NCBI GenBank assembly: GCA_002383605.1
Contig: DFYK01000042.1
Span: 1-15,828, forward strand
Source: Proteiniphilum sp. UBA4084
GTDB taxonomy: Bacteria; Bacteroidota; Bacteroidia; Bacteroidales; Dysgonomonadaceae
DNA: 15,828 nucleotides
Direction: 5' to 3'
Below are positions 8,078 to 15,802 of the stretch, piece after piece (within the stretch, counting starts at the first letter, position 1; every line of letters starts with the position of its first letter). The notes under the pieces were generated by a model. The model was given only the letters and a program-made list of their open reading frames with translations. It was not told the origin of the DNA and made no database searches. Position numbers and translations under genes: made by a program.

Positions 8078-9085
8078 ATGATGAAATATGCGATTTTAAT
8101 CCTTCTTTTTTTACCCTCTGTTTTAATGGCTCAACAGGCCAATGTAAATCTCGAGTATAATCCACTTCCGCCGGGAGCCATCATTACCGCACTGGGAAAA
8201 GAAAACAAGCCCATTCCCTTTTCCAGGGGGGAAGATGGCATCTGGACGCTGACCATCGGGCCTCTCAGTCCCCATTCCGTGGTCGAGGATGGCGGCACGG
8301 GTGCTTATCCTGCCATCATGTACACCGATAGTTCGTTACCCACGCACACCATTTTCAGGCCGGCAGACCTGAGCGTATTCAGCAATGATCGGAAGCTGCC
8401 GGTTATCGCATGGGGAAATGGAGCCTGTGCCAATTCTCCCTGGGAACATGTTAATTTTCTGTCGGAAGTGGCATCGCATGGTTTTCTCACTATCGCCATC
8501 GGTCCCATGCCACAGGAGGGTGAAAGAGGGATGGGAAGGTCTGATGCTTCGCAGCTGCTGGATGCCATCGATTGGGCAATTGAACAAAATAACAATGAAG
8601 ACAGTCCCTTCTACCAAAAGATTGATACCTCCAGGATTGCCGTCAGTGGCATGTCGTGTGGCGGCCTGCAGACGCTTGAAGTGGCGCCCGATCCACGTAT
8701 TACAACCGCGATAGTCTGCAACAGTGGCATACTGGGTAACCCGGGAAGCGGCATGCCCGGTATGCCCCGGTTAACCAAGGAGACCCTCACCAAACTGCAT
8801 AGTCCGGTCTTGTACCTGCTGGGTGGCGAATCAGATATTGCCTATCAAAATGGAATGGATGATTACGAAAGAATTAACCATATTCCTGTTTTCGTGGCCA
8901 ACATGGATGTCGGTCATGGTGGCACCTACAGTCAACCCCATGGCGGTGAATTTGCGAGAGTAGCTACTGCCTGGTATAAATGGCAATTGAAGGGCGATGC
9001 GGAAGCCGGTAAAATGTTCACCGGAAAGACTCCTCTGTTATCCACATCTGCACACTGGATATTGGACAAAAAAAATCTGCCCTGA
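8078..9085 (+). CDS. Secreted alpha/beta-hydrolase (dienelactone hydrolase/chlorophyllase-like esterase)
   Basis: This 335-residue protein has a signal peptide (M-M-K-Y-A-I-L-I-L-L..., likely cut near A-Q-Q, ~residue 19). Residues ~60-310 form an alpha/beta-hydrolase core. The oxyanion-side strand reads P-V-I-A-W-G-N-G. The nucleophile elbow is G-M-S-C-G-G with Ser193, the acid is probably Asp253 in G-G-E-S-D, and His280 lies in V-G-H-G-G. The overall pattern resembles PET-hydrolase, chlorophyllase and dienelactone-hydrolase-like esterases. A carbohydrate or aromatic ester substrate is inferred from its place between GH3 and a CE1 esterase. The gap after GH3 is 119 bp, so it may be cotranscribed or have its own promoter. 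Specificity cannot be read from sequence. Confidence 0.8.
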   Translation: MMKYAILILLFLPSVLMAQQANVNLEYNPLPPGAIITALGKENKPIPFSRGEDGIWTLTIGPLSPHSVVEDGGTGAYPAIMYTDSSLPTHTIFRPADLSVFSNDRKLPVIAWGNGACANSPWEHVNFLSEVASHGFLTIAIGPMPQEGERGMGRSDASQLLDAIDWAIEQNNNEDSPFYQKIDTSRIAVSGMSCGGLQTLEVAPDPRITTAIVCNSGILGNPGSGMPGMPRLTKETLTKLHSPVLYLLGGESDIAYQNGMDDYERINHIPVFVANMDVGHGGTYSQPHGGEFARVATAWYKWQLKGDAEAGKMFTGKTPLLSTSAHWILDKKNLP

Positions 9086-9121
9086 TCTGGAAATAGCAGT
9101 CAGCCGGTAGTGAAGCGCGGA

Positions 9122-9142
9122 TACTTTTTGGTCGCAGTTGCT
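9122..9142 (+). promoter_or_regulatory. Candidate promoter region, copy B of a shared motif
   Basis: TACTTTT (9122-9128) and CGCAGTTGCT (9133-9142) repeat the word pair seen at 8024-8062. They lie 42 bp upstream of the CE1-like gene, in a 98-bp gap. A role in transcription is possible but unproven. Confidence 0.3.
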
Positions 9143-9183
9143 ATGAACTTACTAATTATTATCATTATAAATTTTCAACCAGT

Positions 9184-10335
9184 ATGAAGAATCTATTCAG
9201 CCTTTTGTTATTATTTGTTTTCACCTCCGGGTTGTGTGCCCAGGTAGGACACACAGTGCCCGCAGGAACTGTTCCAAATGAACACAATATCGTAGGAGCC
9301 GAATATCCGAGAGTCGGAGAAGATGGGCGTACCTATTTCAGGGTCTATGCACCCGATGCCCAGAAAGTGGAAATCAGTTTCCGGGGAGAGATGAAAAAAG
9401 GAGAAGATGGCTTTTGGACACTTGCCAGTGAGGGGCCGGAGGTAATTGGCTTCCACTATTATCAGATAATCATTGATGGAGTCAGTGTAGCTGATCCCAA
9501 CGGTAAACCCTTTTTTGGCATGGGGAAGTGGGTGAGTGGAATTGAGATACCTGAAAAAGATGGTGCTTATTACAAGCCTAAGGAGGATGTAGCCAAAGGG
9601 TCGGTTCGCGAGGAATGGTATTATTCTGCCATTCGCAACGAATGGCGTCGGTCACTGGTGTACACCCCGGCAGAGTACGACCGGAAGCCCGAAAAAAAAT
9701 ACCCGGTTCTTTACCTGCAACATGGCATGGGAGAGAATGAAACAAGTTGGGCCAACCAGGGCAGGATGAACTTTATCATGGACAACCTGATCGCTGAAGG
9801 AAGCGCCACACCCATGATCGTGGTGATGGATAACGGCAACATTGAAAACTTCCAACCCCGACCCGGCGAGAACCCTAATGAAGCGAGAAGCAGGTTTGGG
9901 GCCGATTTTCCTTCAATCCTGCTGAACGAGATCATCCCCCATATCGAGTCGAATTACCGTGTACTGACTGATCGTGAAAACAGAGCCATGGCCGGTTTAT
10001 CCTGGGGTGGACTTCAAACATTTAACATCACGTTGAACAATCTCGATAAATTTGCTTATATAGGAGGCTTTAGTGGTGCCGGACGCATCGACACCAATCA
10101 ATTGGATACTGCTTATAATGGTGCATTCAAAGATCCAAAGGCATTCAACGAGAAAGTCCGGGTCTTTTTTCTGGGTATTGGATCGGAAGAACATCCCGAA
10201 AGGACAAAAAGTCTGTGCGAAAGCCTGACAAAAGCAGGTATCAACAACATCTATTATGAATCTCCCGGAACTGCACACGAATTCCTGACATGGCGCAGAT
10301 GTCTGAAAGAATTTGTTCCGTTGATTTTCAAATAG
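9184..10335 (+). CDS. CE1-like esterase with N-terminal CBM48/E-set domain (acetylxylan or feruloyl esterase type)
   Basis: This 383-residue protein has a signal peptide ending G-L-C-A-Q. Residues ~40-125 are an immunoglobulin-like E-set/CBM48 domain (Y-F-R-V-Y-A-P-D-A-Q-K-V-E, with G-F-H-Y-Y-Q-I-I-I-D-G). Residues ~150-383 are an esterase-D/CE1 fold. The oxyanion region is L-Y-L-Q-H-G-M-G-E-N-E, the nucleophile Ser273 is in G-L-S-W-G-G, and His365 is in G-T-A-H-E-F. Where many CE1 enzymes have Asp, this one shows G-I-G-S-E-E-H, so Glu335 or Glu336 may be the acid. This architecture is common in Bacteroidales PULs and includes acetylxylan and feruloyl esterases. In this context it could remove feruloyl or acetyl groups from arabinan or galactan side chains. 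Family secure, substrate inferred. Confidence 0.9.
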   Translation: MKNLFSLLLLFVFTSGLCAQVGHTVPAGTVPNEHNIVGAEYPRVGEDGRTYFRVYAPDAQKVEISFRGEMKKGEDGFWTLASEGPEVIGFHYYQIIIDGVSVADPNGKPFFGMGKWVSGIEIPEKDGAYYKPKEDVAKGSVREEWYYSAIRNEWRRSLVYTPAEYDRKPEKKYPVLYLQHGMGENETSWANQGRMNFIMDNLIAEGSATPMIVVMDNGNIENFQPRPGENPNEARSRFGADFPSILLNEIIPHIESNYRVLTDRENRAMAGLSWGGLQTFNITLNNLDKFAYIGGFSGAGRIDTNQLDTAYNGAFKDPKAFNEKVRVFFLGIGSEEHPERTKSLCESLTKAGINNIYYESPGTAHEFLTWRRCLKEFVPLIFK

Positions 10336-10395
10336 AAAGTGTTTCTTGCTAAATGAGAGATTACCCATTCCCATCATCCCTGATACAATTTTAAA

Positions 10396-11970
10396 ATGAA
10401 AAGAGTATTCCTTACAGCCATAGTTGCTGCTATGTGCTTGCTATCCTGTTTTGGGCAGAACAACCCCAGACAATGGCTCAACCTGAATTATGCCGATGAT
10501 GGTCAGGTGTATCACAATCTCGATATCTACCTGCCAGAGATGGAGAAACCTGCTTATAAAGCCATTATTGTCATCTACGGCAGTGCATGGTTTGGCAATA
10601 ACATGAAACAATTTGCTTTCGATGCTTATGGAAAGCAATTGCTCGAAAGCGGTTTTGCCGTGATCGCCATCAACCACAGGTCCAGTTCCGATGCGGCCTA
10701 TCCTGCTCAAATCAATGATGTGAAGGCAGCCATCCGATTTGTCAGAGCAAATGCCCGTCAATATCACATTGATGCTTCGTTTATTGGCATCACCGGTTTC
10801 TCTTCGGGTGGACATCTTGCATCGCTGGCAGGTGCCACGAACGGGGTGAAAGAACAGACACTGAACAATATCACTGTAGAAATAGAAGGTGCAATAGGAA
10901 ATCACACCTCCTTTAGCAGTGCCGTCAATGCAGTCGTGGATTGGTTTGGTCCCATCGACATGGCCCGCATGGATGATTGCAAAGGACCAAAAGAAGGGAA
11001 TTCACCCGAGGCAGCGCTGATCAGAGGCAACCCGGCTGACAACCTCTATTTGATCGCTTTACTGAATCCGATCACCTTCCTCGACGAAAAGGATCCAAAA
11101 TTTTTGGTCATTCATGGTGAAGCAGACAACGTGGTTCCCCATTGTCAAAGCGGCTTGTTTTCTAAAGCACTGAAGGAAAATGGATTGCTTGACGAATTTA
11201 TTTCTGTTCCTGGAGGAGAGCACGGGCCGGTTACTTTTAACGAACAAACTTTCAAAAAAATGACGGATTTCTTTCTAAAGGAAGCGGATAAAGTCGCTCT
11301 CACCGCAGAGAGCGGCAGACCCTGGAGCAGAAACGACGAATCCGTGGCCCGTGATTCTATCCGGAGCATCGATGCCTACTTTGTTCCGGCAAGTGAATCG
11401 GTCATGCACCCCGATGAGGAAGGTTTCATCCGGCGTTGGACACTGCTTGAACCCATCGAGGTGGCTGTACGCAACAACACGGTTTTTACAGATAGTTACC
11501 TGAGAAATGCGTTTGATACCCTTTATTTTCAAAATCAGTTCACGCTTCTTCCCGGGGATGGGGATAAGGTGAAGGTTGGAGAAAAGGAACTTACCTGGCA
11601 TTTCCTGGACAGCAGGAATTTCAATGTAAAGTTATTCCGGTTCGCCTACGGATTGCATAAGCCCATTTACGGCGTATTGTTTTGGGCCGTGACCATCGTT
11701 GATGCACCGGAAGAAATGCACGATGTCAGGATGTCGGTGGGATCGAACTCAGCCTCCATGTGGTGGTTGAACGGCGAAGAGGCTTTGATGCTTTCCGGAG
11801 ACCGGCGCATGGTGATGGACGATGGAGTATCCCGTCGCCTGACACTCAAAAAGGGAAGAAACATCATTCGGGGAGCCGTGATCAACGGACCGGGCATGAG
11901 TGATTTCTGTCTTCGTTTCATCGACAAGCAGGGAGAACCCGTCAAAAACATCCGAATCATTGCAGCGTAA
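10396..11970 (+). CDS. Two-domain secreted carboxylesterase: alpha/beta-hydrolase plus C-terminal jelly-roll-like domain
   Basis: This is a 524-residue protein. Its signal peptide could be cut as a lipoprotein (L-L-S-C, Cys18) or after F-G. Residues ~25-295 form an esterase/lipase core related to BD-FAE and acetyl-esterase-like proteins. The Ser136 nucleophile is in G-F-S-S-G-G-H, Asp244 is in H-G-E-A-D-N, and His276 is in G-G-E-H-G. Residues ~310-524 are a separate domain starting F-I-R-R-W-T-L-L-E-P-I and ending in M-W-W-L-N-G-E-E, L-K-K-G-R-N-I-I-R-G and C-L-R-F-I-D motifs. It resembles galactose-binding-like jelly rolls found on PUL proteins. That would double the usual ~270-300 residue size. 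The gap after the CE1-like gene is 61 bp and the gap before GH43 is 25 bp, so it is probably in the same transcript. Confidence 0.85.
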   Translation: MKRVFLTAIVAAMCLLSCFGQNNPRQWLNLNYADDGQVYHNLDIYLPEMEKPAYKAIIVIYGSAWFGNNMKQFAFDAYGKQLLESGFAVIAINHRSSSDAAYPAQINDVKAAIRFVRANARQYHIDASFIGITGFSSGGHLASLAGATNGVKEQTLNNITVEIEGAIGNHTSFSSAVNAVVDWFGPIDMARMDDCKGPKEGNSPEAALIRGNPADNLYLIALLNPITFLDEKDPKFLVIHGEADNVVPHCQSGLFSKALKENGLLDEFISVPGGEHGPVTFNEQTFKKMTDFFLKEADKVALTAESGRPWSRNDESVARDSIRSIDAYFVPASESVMHPDEEGFIRRWTLLEPIEVAVRNNTVFTDSYLRNAFDTLYFQNQFTLLPGDGDKVKVGEKELTWHFLDSRNFNVKLFRFAYGLHKPIYGVLFWAVTIVDAPEEMHDVRMSVGSNSASMWWLNGEEALMLSGDRRMVMDDGVSRRLTLKKGRNIIRGAVINGPGMSDFCLRFIDKQGEPVKNIRIIAA

Positions 11971-11995
11971 CACAATCCCTTAATTGGCAAAACAG

Positions 11996-13447
11996 ATGAA
12001 CTTTAAATACAAATTGCAAGCTTCCATAGCGATACTATTATTCTTTGCCACTACAGGATCGGCACAGGTTGGTAAGTCATTTATCCATGACCCCTCCACC
12101 ATCATGAAGTGTGAGGGGAAGTACTACACCTTCGGCACAGGGGGTGGAGGTTTGATATCGGAAGATGGCTGGACGTGGCACGGAGGAGCCGAGAGACCCG
12201 GAGGGGGAGCGGCACCCGACGCCATCAAGATAGGTGACCGCTACCTTGTTGTCTACGGTGCCACAGGAGGAGGACTGGGGGGCGGCCACAACGGTAAGAT
12301 ACTGACCATGTGGAATAAGACGCTCGATCCGGCATCACCCGATTTCAAATTCACCGAACCGATACTGGTTGCACAATCCGACGGCGTGGAAGACAACGAT
12401 GCCATTGACCCTGGCTTGCTTCTGGATCCGAATGATGGACGACTGTGGTGTTCTTACGGCACCTATTTCGGATTTATCCGGCTGATTGAACTGGATCCCC
12501 TCACCGGAAAACGGGTAGAAGGGAATGTGGCGATCGATATCGCGATCGACTGCGAAGCTACCGACCTGGAATATCGCGACGGATGGTATTATCTACTGGG
12601 CACGCACGGTACCTGCTGCGACGGAGCCAATTCAACCTATAACATCGTGGTGGGCCGCTCCCGCAAGATAACCGGACCCTATCTCGACAACATGGGCAGA
12701 GAGATGTTGAAAGGTGGCGGCAAAATGGTAGTCGCAGCAAGAGATAGACTGATTGGCCCGGGTCACTTCGGTCGGCTTGTACTGGAGGAGGGCGTAGAAA
12801 AGATGTCGTGCCATTACGAGGCGGATCTGGATCAAAGTGGCCGCAGTGTATTGGGTATCCTCCCCCTGTTGTGGAAAAATGGCTGGCCTGTGGCGGGCGA
12901 CAACATCAAAGAAGGTACCTATAAAATCGAATCCGAAAGAAGAGGATACAGCCTGGAGCTGGCAGTGGACTTTGTGAGAATGCCGGGCCGGATGCGCGGC
13001 TTTAACCGCAACAACGATGAACCCGTCAAACCGCTTGCCTCTCAACAACTGGAAGATGTCATGCATACATGGCCTGCAGGAAATGTGGATGTAAGAATAG
13101 GAGATTATATGGTTCGCCCGCACCAGCGATGGACCATTACAGTGGTACCCGAAGGGGGAGGTTACCCGGGTGGTCCTTATTTCAAGATTACCATCGCAGG
13201 GACTGAGCGAGCCCTGGCAGCCACCGCAGATGCTGAAGTGGTGACCGTTCCAACTTTTACAGGCGCCCCGGAACAATTATGGAGAATAGATCAGTTGACC
13301 GACGGCACCTACCGCATTATGCCGAAAATGATTCCCGATTCAGATGAGCAACTGGCTCTGGTATCTTCAGGCGACAGTACTCCCACACTGACAAAATTCG
13401 ACATGCAGAGCGACAACTCCAAGTGGAACTTCAGGGAACTTCAATGA
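11996..13447 (+). CDS. Secreted GH43 arabinanase-like glycosidase with C-terminal ricin-type trefoil
   Basis: This is 483 residues from the ATG at 11996; a TTG start at 11984 would add only four residues and is not favoured. The signal peptide ends T-G-S-A-Q. The five-bladed propeller (~25-325) shows all three GH43 catalytic acids: base Asp32 in I-H-D-P-S, pKa modulator Asp138 in A-I-D-P-G, and acid Glu187 in D-C-E-A-T-D. It also has I-G-P-G-H-F-G with His257, the His seen in endo-arabinanase-type GH43 proteins. Residues ~330-483 look like a ricin-type beta-trefoil (P-E-Q-L-W-R-I, K-W-N-F-R-E-L), possibly sugar binding. A glycine-rich stretch follows the first blade. It is the last gene of the run, followed by a terminator. 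Arabinan is the best substrate guess. Confidence 0.88.
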   Translation: MNFKYKLQASIAILLFFATTGSAQVGKSFIHDPSTIMKCEGKYYTFGTGGGGLISEDGWTWHGGAERPGGGAAPDAIKIGDRYLVVYGATGGGLGGGHNGKILTMWNKTLDPASPDFKFTEPILVAQSDGVEDNDAIDPGLLLDPNDGRLWCSYGTYFGFIRLIELDPLTGKRVEGNVAIDIAIDCEATDLEYRDGWYYLLGTHGTCCDGANSTYNIVVGRSRKITGPYLDNMGREMLKGGGKMVVAARDRLIGPGHFGRLVLEEGVEKMSCHYEADLDQSGRSVLGILPLLWKNGWPVAGDNIKEGTYKIESERRGYSLELAVDFVRMPGRMRGFNRNNDEPVKPLASQQLEDVMHTWPAGNVDVRIGDYMVRPHQRWTITVVPEGGGYPGGPYFKITIAGTERALAATADAEVVTVPTFTGAPEQLWRIDQLTDGTYRIMPKMIPDSDEQLALVSSGDSTPTLTKFDMQSDNSKWNFRELQ

Positions 13448-13527
13448 AAATAGCATATCGATTGGGCATCAATGATTGATGAAAAGGCATCTGTACAATA
13501 GACCATTACAGTTACACGAAAATGGGA

Positions 13528-13570
13528 GGAGATACAATCACCATCAGGGGTTGTATCTCCCTTTTATTTT
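13528..13570 (+). terminator. Intrinsic terminator of the enzyme run
   Basis: GGAGATACAA (13528-13537) pairs perfectly with TTGTATCTCC (13551-13560) across a 13-nt loop. CTTTTATTTT follows at 13561-13570. This ends the + strand run 80 bp after the GH43 stop. The right arm encodes the last codons of the convergent GH43-like gene, whose stop lies in the loop (13544-13546). Read on the minus strand the hairpin is followed by CCCATTTTC, so it may also act weakly in that direction. Confidence 0.85.
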
Positions 13571-14665
13571 AAGCATACTGCCGGAGATATCCACTTCCAG
13601 CAGCATCGGTCTCCGGGGCCCGGGGTTTTCTGCAAGCGACTGTGAGTGCAATGCCAACAGTTTCTTGCCATCAAAGGTTGTGAAGAGCATGCCGTGACCG
13701 GCATTTTCTGCCACAAGGGGTTGCTCCAGTTGCTCCCAGGCTCCCGTCAGGCGTCCCGACAGAGAATAGGCCACCCCTTGTGCATTTCTTTTTACGCCCC
13801 AGCTGGACCAAAGCATGCCCAACCTTCCCGTTTCGGTTCTGAACAAAAACGGTCCATCGGTCACGTAGCCGCGAAGTGACATGCCAAAGGTCAGTTCACC
13901 GATCGACTGCATCTCACGTGTCCAGGGGCCATCGCTGCCGGTGAAAAGAGTGGTTGCCGCCCCTATGGTGTGTGACAAATCTCCAGCAAGCCTGATATAC
14001 TTGATCTCTCCGTTCTCCTGCTGCATCCAGTCGTGACTGAAAACCAGATAAGGAACGCCCTCCTCTACGTAAAAGGTGCCGTCGAGAGTGGACCATTCCT
14101 CCGGCAAATAGGGTGATTCAGACATCGGTCGGTAGGGACCTTCAGCCTTCTCAGCTACCAGAATGTGGGTACCCCTACGAAGCACATCACCACGTTCCGG
14201 TATCTTTTCGATGACGACAGCGGTATTGGTAAAGGTGACGAAACAGTAATATTTACCCTTATAGTAATGCAGTCCCGGAGCCCAGATCATGGGATCGGGT
14301 CCCATCCATGAGGTGGTGTCAATCTCCATATAACGGTAGGGGCCTTCCCAGCTGTGCAAGTCACGACTTTTCCACATGGCTCCCCCTGAACCGGTCAGGT
14401 AATAGGTTTGTGTAACCTCATCTGCCAAGATGAACGGATCGGTGACGATCAATGAATCAAATGGGATGGTATGCACTTCCTCCCAACCTGATCCTTTCAC
14501 CATGATAAAGGGAGAAGGCTGATCAATGCTGTTTCCCGAGAAGCCACATCCATTCATCATAAAAAAAAGCGGCAGCAGGCAGGCAACAACAGGATACAAA
14601 AGATGCATTCGCGTTTTACAAATTATCTCCCTACAGGTCCGAATTCGTCTTTTGATCTTTTTCAT
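13544..14665 (-). CDS. GH43-like glycosidase, putative lipoprotein
   Basis: This is 373 residues from the ATG at 14665. An alternative ATG at 14608 would leave a normal-length signal ending F-M-M-N-G-C, with Cys40 in the long numbering as the likely lipidation site. The propeller (~residues 65-370) has base Asp76 in V-T-D-P-F-I-L, W-A-P-G-L-H-Y-Y-K-G-K-Y-Y (129-140), and pKa modulator Asp195 in T-L-D-G-T-F-Y. At the acid position it reads V-T-D-G-P-F-L-F, with Asp270 where most GH43 enzymes have Glu. I recall this V-T-D-G-P pattern from other Bacteroidota GH43-like proteins, so it may define a subgroup and not a defect. Substrate is uncertain; arabinose- or galactose-containing chains fit the locus. 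It has its own promoter and is convergent with the main run. Confidence 0.85.
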   Translation of the reverse strand: MKKIKRRIRTCREIICKTRMHLLYPVVACLLPLFFMMNGCGFSGNSIDQPSPFIMVKGSGWEEVHTIPFDSLIVTDPFILADEVTQTYYLTGSGGAMWKSRDLHSWEGPYRYMEIDTTSWMGPDPMIWAPGLHYYKGKYYCFVTFTNTAVVIEKIPERGDVLRRGTHILVAEKAEGPYRPMSESPYLPEEWSTLDGTFYVEEGVPYLVFSHDWMQQENGEIKYIRLAGDLSHTIGAATTLFTGSDGPWTREMQSIGELTFGMSLRGYVTDGPFLFRTETGRLGMLWSSWGVKRNAQGVAYSLSGRLTGAWEQLEQPLVAENAGHGMLFTTFDGKKLLALHSQSLAENPGPRRPMLLEVDISGSMLKIKGRYNP

Positions 14666-14695
14666 GTATCTTAAAAATAAGTTTTCTCATACATA

Positions 14696-14703
14696 CAAAC
14701 ATA
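14696..14703 (-). promoter_or_regulatory. Probable -7 element for the GH43-like gene
   Basis: On the minus strand this reads TATGTTTG, an exact match to TAnnTTTG, 30 bp ahead of the ATG at 14665. No clear -33 element is visible. The short leader supports the 14665 start, though 14608 remains possible. Confidence 0.5.
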
Positions 14704-14905
14704 CGATCTATTTTGCCATTACAGGGAGCTGAAATTTTCTTTTTAAGAGGATTATTTAACACAATTGAAGAAAAAAACATTAAAAAAAATAAGAATCCAT
14801 TCAAAGCAAAATTTGTGTCCAATATTGAAAAAAAAATCCTCCTCATCATAAAGTTGTTTCTTTACATTTGTGCTCCTTATTTTTTTTAAAACCATAGAAA
14901 CACAG

Positions 14906-14937
14906 TTTGTAAGAGTTGAAGAATTATCCTATATTTG
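14906..14937 (+). promoter_or_regulatory. Strong Bacteroidota-type promoter of the HTCS gene
   Basis: The -33 element TTTG (14906-14909) and the -7 element TATATTTG (14930-14937) are separated by 20 bp, matching the known Bacteroides pattern in both sequence and spacing. The start codon at 14963 lies 25 bp downstream. This is the best promoter in the window. Confidence 0.75.
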
Positions 14938-15580
14938 CTCGTAAAATAAAACATAACCGTCAATGAGATACCGGTTTTCTTTTTGTTTTTCTCTCCTGAT
15001 CAGCATTTTCAGAGTTGTAGTGCTTCCAGCGCAAAACAACCCCACCGGATATAACTACTCTTATCTTACCATTAATGAAGGATTGTGTGACAACTTCATC
15101 CGGGCAATTCACAAGGATCAGCTTGGATTTGTCTGGATCGGCACCTCCAACGGACTGGATCGATACGATGGGTATGAACTGAAACACTACTCAGCAAGTG
15201 CTAAACAACCGAACCGATTTATAGAAAGTAACTACATCTACGACATCACGGAAGATGCATCTCTGCATCTTTGGGTGGCATCGGATGCAGGTCTCACGCG
15301 CATAGACCTGCAACATGAAGATATCTCCTCGTTAAAGGAATACAAAGGAGCACATCACGAAATCCTCGCCACACCTGTGCAATCAATCCTTGTGGATGAA
15401 AGCCAAAATCTCTGGATCGGAAAAAGCGACGGACTTGCTTATATCGTCCTGAACAAAGAAAGGGATATTGAAGAAATCAGAATCCTGAAAAAAGATGTGG
15501 ACATCCGAAAGATCATCCGGCATAGCAATGAAATTTGGGCAGGAGGAAAGGATCAGTTGCTTCGTTATGGCAGCACCAAT

Positions 15581-15745
15581 CCGCTCCCCGGCATGCCCCC
15601 CTGGCGCACCATCACGATGGGCAACAGTCTGAAGTCCATCATGGAAACCACCATCCTCTTCGACCTGGTAGAGCCGCTCTACGAGCCCTCGCAGGAGTAC
15701 CGCTACGGCAGGGGTACCTGGAGTTGGATCGTCTGGCAGGACCAG
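15581..15745 (+). other. GH97-like fragment 1 in the HTCS frame
   Basis: Residues ~207-261 of the chimeric frame include P-P-W-R-T-I-T-M-G, L-F-D-L-V-E-P-L-Y-E-P-S and W-S-W-I-V-W-Q-D-Q. From memory of the family these match the segment joining the N-terminal domain of GH97 glycosidases to the barrel. Base composition also changes: 40 of 60 bases are G or C at 15661-15720, against 23 of 60 at 15421-15480 in the HTCS part. Confidence 0.65.
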
Positions 15746-15748
15746 GGC

Positions 15749-15802
15749 ATTCTCTCCGATGCCAATGACCACGGACTGATGATCATATTCCACGGCAGCA
15801 CA
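15749..15802 (+). other. GH97-like fragment 2 in the HTCS frame
   Basis: Residues 263-280 (I-L-S-D-A-N-D-H-G-L-M-I-I-F-H-G-S-T) resemble the GH97 barrel strand carrying the F-H-G motif, which normally lies over 100 residues beyond the W-Q-D segment it directly follows here. The intervening catalytic region is absent and the expected continuation after F-H-G-S-T is replaced by H-N-S-N and a stop. Confidence 0.6.

Larger units (their letters stand above)
14666..14962. other. AT-rich divergent intergenic region
   Basis: This 297-bp gap between the minus-strand GH43-like gene and the HTCS gene holds divergent promoters and several A or T runs. No coding frame, RNA gene or long repeat is convincing. 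A further exact -7 match (TACATTTG, 14863-14870, +) lies upstream of the main HTCS promoter and lacks a -33 partner. Confidence 0.6.

Noticed and set aside
11984..11995. TTG start for the GH43 arabinanase-like gene
   Set aside because: An ATG at 11996 starts a normal signal peptide; the TTG adds only four residues.
12632..13276. Long minus-strand open frame (214 codons) opposite the GH43 gene
   Set aside because: It lies wholly inside a well-supported gene, lacks recognisable domains, and looks like a shadow frame. The other antisense frames were dropped for the same reason.
13467..13481. CATCAA-TGA-TTGATG hairpin after the GH43 stop
   Set aside because: It is short, low in G+C and has no T-tract; the better terminator lies at 13528-13570.
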